DNA from: Limnomonas spitsbergensis | Lineage: Eukaryota; Chlorophyta; Chlorophyceae; Chlamydomonadales | DNA length: 64,000 bases | Direction: 5' to 3' | Assembly (NCBI GenBank): GCA_037349105.1 | Contig: JAYJMM010000041.1 | Span: forward strand, 6,508,501 to 6,572,500 | Shown: positions 50,001 through 62,000 of the stretch, piece by piece | How the letters are laid out: every line of letters begins with the position of its first letter | Position numbering within the stretch: position 1 is the stretch's first letter | The notes under the pieces: generated by a model | Told to the model about the DNA's origin: nothing | Seen by the model: only the letters and a program-made list of their open reading frames with translations | Databases searched by the model: none | Made by a program: the position numbers and the translations under genes

Positions 50001-53000
50001 GGTAGGGTTTGCTTGGCAGAGCCCTCCGGTGCCCAAAGCAGGCGCAGGTGCGGGGTATGGGCTTAGGGGGTAGGGTTTGCTTGGCAGAGCCTTCCGGTGC
50101 CTAAAGCAGGCGCAGGTGCGGGGTATGGGCTTAGGGGGTAGGGTTTGCTTGGCAGAGCCTTCCGGTGCCCAAAGCAGGCGCAGGTGCGGGGTATGGGCTT
50201 AGGGGGTAGGGTTTGCTTGGCAGAGCCTTCCGGTGCCTAAAGCAGGCGCAGGTGCGGGGTATGGGCTTAGGGGGTAGGGTTTGCTTGGCAGAGCCTTCCG
50301 GTGCCCAAAGCAGGCGCAGATGCGGGGTATGGGTTTAGGGGGTAGGGTTTGCTTGGCAGAGCCTTCCGGTGCCCACAGCAGGCGCAGGTGCGGGGTATGG
50401 GCTTAGGGGGTAGAGTTTGCTTGGCAGAGCCTTCCGGTGCCCAAAGCAGGCGCAGGTGTGGGGTATGGGCTTAGGGGGTAGGGTTTGCTTGGCAGAGCCT
50501 CCCGGTGCCCAAAGCAGGCGCAGGTGCGGGGTATGGGCTTAGGGGGTAGGGTTTGCTTGGTGGAGCTCGCCGGCGCCCATAGTAGGCGCAGGTGACGGGT
50601 GTGGGCGGCTCTGGGAATATTCGAGTGGGTGCATTGGCTCCGGTTCAGATGTATTACGGGGCCTGTGACCAGTGGGCGAGGGGGTGGCTGGTGCAGCGAG
50701 GTGCCTGCTACTTCTTGGGCGGCCGGCCATTGTTTTTTTCCGGCTTGAAGTCCAACTTCACCAAGCCACGCCGCGGCCGCGAAAGGCCTGATTGGGTGGA
50801 CTAGTGACGACTGGTGGCCACAAGCAGCATGGCTGGTCACAATTGGGGCCCTAAGCGCGTGACCCGGGTGTACCTGACATGTAGCTGAGTCACGAAAAAA
50901 GAAACATTGCTGCTGAGGGTTGATGCACGCCAAAGCAGACTGTGTGGCACAGCTCCCTTGACAGCTTCGGGGATTTGAAATGACGGGTTTCATTATGAGC
51001 GGCTCGAGGCAATACGGCGTCATGCTGATCCATGTCTCCACACCTGGCATGCTGCTCTATCTGTCCATACCTGTCACATTTGTTAATTTATCTGTCCATA
51101 TCTGGCATGTTGATCAACCTGTTCATACCTGCCACACTTGTTAATGGATCTGTCCACACCTGGTATGTTGATCGATCTGTCCATACCTGGCATGTTGATA
51201 TATCTGTTCTTGGCTGGCATGTTGAATTTCTGTCCACACCTTTCACGTGTGTACCCTCGTGTTTACCCGTCTGCCTAGCATGCTTAATCACAAGTCTGAC
51301 TTAGTCCCCTATTTCTCACAGCCTGCAAGCTTGTGTTTCCGAACCCTTATTCCTGAACCCCAACTCCTGAACCCTAATCCCTGAGCTATGATTCCCAAAC
51401 CCTAATCCCCAGACAACCTCATTCCTGAAACCTGATGCCCAAACCCCAATTCATGTACTATAATTCCTGGACTGTAATGCGAGGACCCTATAGTTCTGAA
51501 CCCTTATTTCTGAACCCTAATGCCTGAGCCCTAATGCCTGGACCCTTTTTCCTGAACCCTTGACCCTGTTCCCTGCAGCCTCCAAGCTTTTGTCCCAGAA
51601 CCCTAAAGCACTCCTGGAGGTACAGGAGGGCATTGTGAGTGTGCGGGGGCAGGGGCAGGAGAGAGGGGCATTCTCAGCAGCTGCAGGGGCAGCTGGTGGG
51701 GCAGGGGTGGGGGCAGGGGTAGGGGCAGGTGTGAGGGCAGTGGCGGGAGAGAGGGGCATTCACGGCAGCTGGTGGGGCAGGGGTAGGGGCATGGGCAGGG
51801 GCAGGCGTGGGGCAGGGGCGGGAGAGAGGGGCATTCACGGCAGCTGGTGGGGCAGGGGAGGGGCAGGGGCAGGGGCAGGCGTGGGGGCAGGGGCGGGAGA
51901 GAGGGGCATTCACAGCAGCTGGTGGGGCAGGGGTGGGGGCAGGGGCAGGGGCAGGCGTGGGGGCAGGGGCGGGAGAGAGGGGCATTCACGGCAGCTGGTG
52001 GGGCAGGGGTGGGGGCATGGGCATGGGCAGGCGTGGGGGCAGGGGCGGGAGAGAGGGGCATTCACGGCAGCTGGAGGGGCAGGGGTGGGGGCAGGGGCAG
52101 GAGAGAGGGGCATTCATGGCAGCTTAATGAACCGTTTTGGGGGTTCGCGCACTTTGCTAAGTTAGCTTTGATCCCAGCGCCTAACTGAAGAAACTTTGTG
52201 TACTGTATATTTGAATAGCCTTCCCTCGGGTATGATATAATTGTATTTCGTATTGCTGCCCGCCGGGTACAAAAGTCTCGATCAAGGACTGAAAACTGAC
52301 GTCCATGTTCGATAAATAGTATTCGAATGCATTCCTCACCCCTAAAGAACGTTAATTACAGGAGAGAAGGCACAGCATAATTACAGTACTGTACACTTGC
52401 ATTGTCTTCCTTTATAGTTTAGGGTTTGTCATTGTTTTGGGTAGGGGATGCGTAGAAATAATGAAGTATGGACCAACGACGCCAGTTTTTAGTTGGTAAT
52501 CAAAAGTTCCGGTCGGAAGTTTGCCCTGAGGGCAGCATTCGATTAGTTAGCTTATTGACCCGAGGGAAGGCAACTCAAATCTGCAGTACCGTATTTGAAC
52601 ATGGACACACTTTCAAATTACATTTCAAGAAGATTTCCCACTATCATCTTCACACCGAACACCCAACTAACCAACAAATTTCCCCAAGTCCCCCTTCCTC
52701 CATGGCGGGATATGGCCTTCAGGTAAAAGTGGGCAGAGGGTGTGTAGCGCTCTGCTGTAAGGTTGAATACGGATTGTAGTTTTGTACTGTGAAGAGCCTC
52801 GCCTCGCTCAGTCCTGTCAGTGTCTCCTCAACATATCCTGGAGGTACGACACACTGCCCATCCTGCTGTCCATTATGTAGATGTACAGCATGTACATCTG
52901 CATGAGCTTGAACTCATCAGCATCCAGGGACGCTACAGGGTGGCACTCTGGCACTTGTACAGCTACGAGCCTAGGAGAGAGAGGTGCAACCCTAAACCCT

Positions 53001-56000
53001 TAACCCTTAACGCAAGCCCTAAACCCTGAACAGCCACGAGCATCGGGGAGGGCGGTGCATCTCTGGTCCCATCAGCTTTATTTTTCCACGTCTTCGATTC
53101 CTCATGCTCCTCACCTCGACGCCTGCATCCACTGGCCTCTAGCCCAGCCACGACTGGGCGGCATGACTCCCCATTTTTTTTATACAATATTTAGTATTAG
53201 ACCGATATACAAAATATCACTATGGTGGGCCGATGGAGACCAAGCCTGTGACAACTGCCCGTTGTTGCAGGTTCAGTCTCCATCGGCCCAGTGGTGGCTG
53301 CCCAGCCGCCTATCTTATATTTTTTGTTCCTTGTCCCAATGTGCCCTGTCCTTTTGTTCCCTGTCCCAATGTGCCCTGTCCCAATGTGCCCTGTCCCAAT
53401 GTGCCCTGTCCTTTTGTGCCCTGTCCCAATGTGCCCTGTCCTTTTGTGCCCTGTCCTTTTGTGCACTGTCCCAATGTGCACTGTCCCAATGTGCACTGTC
53501 CCATTGTTCCTTGTCCCATTGTGCCCTGTCCTTTGTGCCCTGTCCCAATGTGCACTGTCCCAATGTGCACTGTCCCAATGTGCACTGTCCCATTGTTCCT
53601 CGTCCCAATGTGCCCTGTCCCATTGTGCACGTGCAGGTCCCCGGCCTGGACTTCTGCAACCACCACGTCACCGCCCCTCCATGCTGGTGGGAGGTGACGG
53701 CGCCGGAGGCGGCGGCAGCAGCGGGCAAGAAAAGCGGCGCAGCAGGCGCAAGCACGACGGTGCCCCCTGCCGCTACTGCCGCTACTGCGGCTGCTGCTGC
53801 TGGGGGCTCCAACGCTACCGACGTGCTGGTGCAGCTCTGCCTGCACCGCGGGGCCGTCGCGACCCCCGGCGCGGAGCTGATGATCAGCTATGGGGACAAG
53901 AGCAACGAGGAGCTGCTGATGCTGTACGGCTTTGCGGTGCCCGGCAACCCAAACGACAAGGTCATGCTGTTCTGCCCGCTGCCGTCGCCCTCGGCGTGGG
54001 ACGAAGTGATGCATGCGCGGGTGGCGCTGGTTGGGGTGAGTGCGTGCGCGCGTGGCGCTGGTCGGGGGAGATGCAGGAACAGGGCAGGGCAAGGGGTAGG
54101 AGGGGGACAGGGAGGATTCATGGGACAAAGTGACGCATGCGTGCGTAGCGCTGGTCGGGGTGAGTGCGTGAGGGATTGGGTTTTGCTGTAAGGGGAGCCG
54201 TCCAAACGCTGAGCTGTCAAAAAACGCCAAGGTGTCTAAAAACGCCGAGCTGTCAAAAAAGCCGACAAGAAGGAAATCCCTGGTTTGGCTTTTTATCGGG
54301 TTTTTTGACAGCTCGTGCTTTCCCCCAAATCCCTGGCCTGTGGTTTTGAGCGGCTGGGCATAGGAGCAGAGGGTTAGGGGGGCCTGGTGGCTGTAGTGTC
54401 TGTCGATATTTTTTTGGCGAGAGAAGCTAGCCACCAGTTTTAGCAGAACACCAGGCTCTTTTACTGTTGTGTGATACCGGTAGTGTTACGGATGTTGGGG
54501 ATTTTTAGGGACATTTTGAAGATATCCGAGAATTTCCCGAAAACATCGGTGCGTGCAGAGGGCGTGCGTGGTAATTTGCATCCGCTGGAACGCTACTCTG
54601 CTGCCTGTTGCTTTGCAGGCGCTCCAGCATGAGCTGCAGTTCTTCTTGCCGTCTTTGTCCGCCGTTCCCGGCAAGGCGGCGCCCGCGAGCCGCGTCCCGC
54701 AGGGCATCATCGACACCTTGGAGGTCTTCGTGTTGACGCCCGAGGAGGTGTCGGATCAGCTACTGGCACTCAAGACAGGTGGGAGTTGTCGGGAGGGACA
54801 GCCTGTACTTTACAAAAAATCGTAGGGTTTAGAGCTTTGGGGCTGGGACCAAGGGGTGAAGAGATTTTGTTGACGCCGGAGGAGGTGTCGGATCAGCTAC
54901 CGGCGATCAAGATCAAGGTGGGAATGCATTGTGTTGCGTGTGGAAAAGCATTGTGGGAAGTTGTAGGGTTTGTTGCGTCAGGGTTTGGGCTAAAGGATTT
55001 AGGGTTTATGCCAGAGGAGATGTCGGATCAGCCACTGGCAATCAAGATTGGTGGGATATGTCGGGGGGACAGCCTGTACGTTGCAAACAAATCTGAGGGT
55101 TTAGGGCTTTGGGGCTGGGGCGAAAGGGTTCAGAGTTAATTGTTGACGGCCGAGGAGGATCAGCTACAGGCATTCAAGATGGGTAGGACCACTGGGGGGA
55201 CAACCTGTGCACAACACACTTACACAAACGAACTGAGATGAAATGAAAAGTGGGGGGGGGGACCTAAGGAAAAGTTGTAGGGTTAAGCCTTCAGGGCTTT
55301 GGGTTGGGGCTTCAGATTTTAGGGTTGTGGACTAGTTGGGTTAAGTTTTGACGCCCGGGAAGTTGTAGGGTTTGTTGCGTCAGGGTTTGGGACAAAGGAT
55401 TTAGGGTTTATGCCTGAGGTGGTGCCCGACCAGCTGATTGCAATCAAGCTGGGTGGGACCCCGGGTAGGACAGCTTGTACGTTACAAAAAGCGTCTTAGG
55501 GTTTAGGGCTTAAGGGTTGGGGCGAAGTGGTGTAGGGTTTTTTGTTGACGCCCGAGGAGGTGTCGAACCCCTAGCATGCAATCAAGCTAGGGGGGACCAT
55601 GAGGAGGACGGGATACAAATTATTTCCTTGGAGAAAAGCATTGGATGAGGTTTTTGGGTTCAGGGCTTCAGGGTGGTGCCTGAAGGGTTTAGGGTTGACC
55701 CCTGAGGAGGTGTCGGACCTGCTGCAGGCAATCAAGCTAGGGGGGCGTCGCGGGACAAGGGTGAGGACGGCCTGCACGTAACAAAAACGAGCTCTAGTTA
55801 GTCATGTGAAATGAAATATTGTGGTGGAAAACTGAAAAAAACAGGAAAGCAGAGAATATACGAATTGTAGGGTTCAGGGATTGTTCAGGGCTTCAGGGTT
55901 GGGGCTTAGGGGTTCATACTTTTGTGTCTTGTAGCCCAGGAGGTGTTTGGAAACAGGAACAAACCAGGAAAACAGATGGAAAAAGGGAGCGGTGTAGGTT

Positions 56001-59000
56001 TTAGGGTTGGGGTTTAGGGTGGTAGGGTGAATTGACGGCGCCTGAGGTTTGTTGGATGACTTGGATCAGCTGCCAGCAGCCAAACACAAGATGTGGATGC
56101 TGGGGGCAGCAGTGTCGATACGATTATTCTTGTTGGGGAAGTGCATCAGGAAAAGTGATGTAGAAGTGCAACAGGCAAACGGTAGGGAAGGAACACAGGA
56201 CGCGTCTGGTTTTGCTTGTGCCATGCAACAGGCAAGTGGTAGGGAAGGAACACATGAGGCGTCTGGTTTTGCTAGTGCCATGCAACAGGCAAGTGGTAGG
56301 GAAGGAACACATGAGGCGTCTGGTTTTGCTAGTGCCATGCAACAGGCAAGTGGTAGGGAAGGAACACATGAGGCGTCTGGTTTTGCTAGTGCCATGCAAC
56401 AGGCAAGTGGTAGGGAAGGAACACATGAGGCGTCTGGTTTTGCTTGTGCCACCCCTCCACATTTAACCTTCATGAATGCTCTGAGAGCAGAAAGCTATGG
56501 CGGCGGCTGGAGTGGTTTATATACATCCGTACATCAGCACTGGTGCATCAGTATAGCAGTGTACGTCTTTATGGTATATGAATTTGGATGGTGCGCACAG
56601 GCAAAGCAGCAAACATCGTTTGTTTCGGGTTTAGGGTTCAGACTCAATCTCCTTAACCCTGGTTATTGTGGGCAGGCGAAACAGCGCCACAGCAGGTCTA
56701 CATTAGGGTTCAGACTCAACCTCTTCCTACCGTGCACCCTTAACAAACCTTCATCGGTGTGCACAGACCCCGCAATGGCCCGACCCAGTCCCATCAGTGC
56801 GAAAGACGTCAAGCAGCGCTGCGGAGGCATGGGTCTGGATGCGCTGCGGGACAGCAGCAAGCGCCTGGGCCTGAGGCTGGGAGCTTTGGCAGCATTTGTC
56901 AGGTGCGATGTCCCAGTGTTGAAATATTCCCAGTGTATGGTGACTTTAAGGTACGAGCAGTCTGATATAAGGCTAGGGTTGCACTAGGGTTGAGTTGTCT
57001 GACGTATGGCAAGGGTTGCGGTGATATGGGTCTGGGTGCTCTTCAAGACAGCAGCAGGCGTGTGGGCCTGAGGCTGGGTGCCTTAGCAGCATTTGTCAGG
57101 CGCGCTGATCCAGGTTTCAGCAGTCTGATAGAAGGCAAGGGTTGCGCCAGGGTTGAGTTGTATGACATCAAGCAGCGCTGCAGAGGCCTGGGTCTGGATG
57201 CTCTATGGGACAGCAGCGCTGCAGAGGCATGGGCCTGAGGCTGGGAGCTTTGCCGGCTCTGGTCCATTCGCTGACAGAGGGTTTATCAATCTGACTTCAA
57301 GCTTTGACTTAGAGTTGCGGTGGTAGAGTCTGGATGCCCTACGGGATTTTTTTAGTGCAAACTCGCAACAGCTTCAGGGGGGCGCCAGAATGTGCATGGG
57401 ATATTCTCTAATCTGCATGGGATATCCTCTCCTGTGCATGGGATATCCTCTCATGCACATGGGATATCCTGTCATGTGCATGGGATATCCTCTCATGTGC
57501 ATGGGATATCCTCTCATGTGCATGGGATATCCTGTCATGTGCATGGGATATCCTGTCATGTACATGGGATATCCTGTCATGTGCATGGGATATCCTCTCA
57601 TATGCATGGGATATCCTGTCATGTACATGGGATATCCTGTCATGTGCATGGGATATCCTCTCATGTGCATGGGATATCCTCTCATGTGCATGGGATTTCC
57701 TGTCATGTGCATGGGATATCCTGTCATGTGCATGGGATTTCCTGTCATGTGCATGGGATATCCTCTCATGTGCATGGGATATCCTCTCATGTACATGGGA
57801 TATCCTGTCATGTGCATGGGATTTCCTCTCATGTGCATGGGACATCCTCTCATATGCATGGGATATCCCCTCATGTGCATGGGATATCCTGTCATGTGCA
57901 TGGGATATCCTCTCATGTGCATGGGATATCCTGTCATGTACATGGGATATCCTGTCATGTGCATGGGATATCCCCTCATGTGCATGGGATATCCTGTCAT
58001 GTGCATGGGATATCCTCTCATGTGCATGGGATATCCTCTCATGTGCATGGGATATCCTGTCATGTGCATGGGATATCCTCTCATGTGCATGGGATATCCT
58101 CTCATGTGCATGGGATATCCTCTCATGTGCATGGGATATCCTCTCATGTGCATGGGATATCCTGTCATGTACATGGGATATCCTGTCATGTACATGGGAT
58201 ATCCTGTCATGTGCATGGGATATCCTCTCATGTGCATGGGATATCCTCTCCTGTGCATGGGATATCCTGTCATGTACATGGGATATCCTCTCATGTGCAT
58301 GGGATATCCTGTCATGTGCATGGGATATCCTGTCATGTGCATGGGATATCCTCTCATGTGCATGGGATATCCTCTCATGTGCATGGGATATCCTGTCATG
58401 TGCATGGGATATCCTCTCATATGCATGGGATATCCTCTCATATGCATGGGATATCCTGTCATGTGCATGGGATATCCCCTCATGTGCATGGGATATCCTC
58501 TCCTGTGCATGGGATATCCTGTCATGTACATGGGATATCCTCTCATGTGCATGGGATATCCTCTCATATGCATGGGATATCCTGTCATGTGCATGGGATT
58601 TCCTCTCATGTGCATGGGACATCCTCTCATATGCATGGGATATCCCCTCATGTGCATGGGATATCCTGTCATGTGCATGGGATATCCTGTCATGTGCATG
58701 GGATATTCTCTAATCTGCATGGGATATCCTCTCCTGTGCATGGGATATCCTCTCATGCACATGGGATATCCTGTCATGTGCATGGGATATCCTCTCATGT
58801 GCATGGGATATCCTCTCATGTGCATGGGATATCCTGTCATGTGCATGGGATATCCTGTCATGTACATGGGATATCCTGTCATGTGCATGGGATATCCTCT
58901 CATATGCATGGGATATCCTGTCATGTACATGGGATATCCTGTCATGTGCATGGGATATCCTCTCATGTGCATGGGATATCCTCTCATGTGCATGGGATTT

Positions 59001-62000
59001 CCTGTCATGTGCATGGGATATCCTGTCATGTGCATGGGATTTCCTGTCATGTGCATGGGATATCCTCTCATGTGCATGGGATATCCTCTCATGTACATGG
59101 GATATCCTGTCATGTGCATGGGATTTCCTCTCATGTGCATGGGATATCCTCTCATATGCATGGGATATCCTCTCATGTGCATGGGATATCCTGTCATGTG
59201 CATGGGATATCCTGTCATGTGCATGGGATATCCTCTCATGTGCATGGGATATCCTCTCATATGCATGGGATATCCTGTCATGTACATGGGATATCCTGTC
59301 ATGTGCATGGGATATCCTCTCATGTGCATGGGATATCCTCTCATGTGCATGGGATATCCTGTCATGTGCATGGGATATCCTCTCATGTGCATGGGATATC
59401 CTCTCCTGTGCATGGGATATCCTCTCATGTGCATGGGATATCCTCTCATGTGCATGGGATATCCTGTCATGTACATGGGATATCCTGTCATGTACATGGG
59501 ATATCCTGTCATGTGCATGGGATATCCTCTCATGTGCATGGGATATCCTCTCCTGTGCATGGGATATCCTGTCATGTACATGGGATATCCTCTCATGTGC
59601 ATGGGATATCCTGTCATGTGCATGGGATATCCTGTCATGTGCATGGGATATCCTCTCATGTGCATGGGACATCCTCTCATGTGCATGGGATATCCTGTCA
59701 TGTGCATGGGATATCCTCTCATATGCATGGGATATCCTCTCATATGCATGGGATATCCTGTCATGTGCATGGGATATCCCCTCATGTGCATGGGATATCC
59801 TCTCCTGTGCATGGGATATCCTGTCATGTACATGGGATATCCTCTCATGTGCATGGGATATCCTCTCATATGCATGGGATATCCTGTCATGTGCATGGGA
59901 TTTCCTCTCATGTGCATGGGACATCCTCTCATATGCATGGGATATCCCCTCATGTGCATGGGATATCCTGTCATGTGCATGGGATATCCTGTCATGTGCA
60001 TGGGATATCCTCTCATGTGCATGGGATATCCTCTCCTGTGCATGGGATATCCTGTCATGTACATGGGATATCCTGTCATGTACATGGGATATCCTGTCAT
60101 GTGCATGGGATATCCTCTCATGTGCATGGGATATCCTGTCATGTACATGGGATATCCTGTCATGTGCATGGGATATCCCCTCATGTGCATGGGATATCCT
60201 GTCATGTGCATGGGATATCCTGTCATGTACATGGGATATCCTGTCATGTGCATGGGATATCCTCTCATGTGCATGGGATATCCTCTCATGTGCATGGGAT
60301 ATCCTGTCATGTGCATGGGATATCCTCTCATGTACATGGGATATCCTGTCATGTGCATGGGATATCCTCTCATGTACATGGGATATCCTGTCATGTGCAT
60401 GGGATTTCCTCTCATGTGCATGGGACATCCTCTCATATGCATGGGATATCCCCTCATGTGCATGGGATATCCTGTCATGTGCATGGGATATCCTGTCATG
60501 TGCATGGGATATCCTCTCATGTGCATGGGATATCCTCTCATATGCATGGGATATCCTGTCATGTACATGGGATATCCTGTCATGTGCATGGGATATCCTC
60601 TCATGTGCATGGGATATCCTCTCATGTGCATGGGATATCCTGTCATGTGCATGGGATATCCTCTCATGTGCATGGGATATCCTCTCCTGTGCATGGGATA
60701 TCCTCTCATGTGCATGGGATATCCTCTCATGTGCATGGGATATCCTGTCATGTACATGGGATATCCTGTCATGTACATGGGATATCCTGTCATGTGCATG
60801 TGATATCCTCTCATGTGCATGGGATATCCTCTCCTGTGCATGGGATATCCTGTCATGTACATGGGATATCCTCTCATGTGCATGGGATATCCTGTCATGT
60901 GCATGGGATATCCTGTCATGTGCATGGGATATCCTCTCATGTGCATGGGACATCCTCTCATGTGCATGGGATATCCTGTCATGTGCATGGGATATCCTCT
61001 CATATGCATGGGATATCCTCTCATATGCATGGGATATCCTGTCATGTGCATGGGATATCCCCTCATGTGCATGGGATATCCTCTCCTGTGCATGGGATAT
61101 CCTGTCATGTACATGGGATATCCTCTCATGTGCATGGGATATCCTCTCATATGCATGGGATATCCTGTCATGTGCATGGGATTTCCGCTCATGTGCATGG
61201 GACATCCTCTCATATGCATGGGATATCCCCTCATGTGCATGGGATATCCTGTCATGTGCATGGGATATCCTGTCATGTGCATGGGATATCCTCTCATGTG
61301 CATGGGATATCCTCTCCTGTGCATGGGATATCCTGTCATGTACATGGGATATCCTGTCATGTACATGGGATATCCTGTCATGTGCATGGGATATCCTCTC
61401 ATGTGCATGGGATATCCTGTCATGTACATGGGATATCCTGTCATGTGCATGGGATATCCCCTCATGTGCATGGGATATCCTGTCATGTGCATGGGATATC
61501 CTCTCATGTGCATGGGATATCCTGTCATGTGCATGGGTTATCCCCTCATGTGCATGGGATATCCTCTCATGTGCATGGGATATCCTGTCATGTGCATGGG
61601 ATATCCTCTCATGTGCATGGGATATCCTGTCATGTACATGGGATATGCTCTCATGTGCATGGGATATCCTGTCATGTGCATGGGATTTCCTCTCATGTGC
61701 ATGGGACATCCTCTCATATGCATGGGATATCCCCTCATGTGCATGGGATATCCTGTCATGTGCATGGGACATCCTGTCATGTGCATGGGACATCCTGTCA
61801 TGTGCATGGGATATCCTCTCATGTGCATGGGATATCCTGTCATGTGCATGGGATATGCTCTCATGTGCATGGGATATCCTCTCCTGTGCATGGGATATCC
61901 TGTCATGTGCATGGGATTTCCTCTCATGTGCATGGGACATCCTCTCATATGCATGGGATATCCCCTCATGTGCATGGGATATCCTGTCATGTGCATGGGA

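Noticed and set aside
51560..52165. Gly/Ala-rich frame as an extra SET exon
   Set aside because: Mostly the GGGGCAGGGGCGGG array; only the first ~20 codons look non-repetitive, and phase already joins exon 3 to exon 4 without it.
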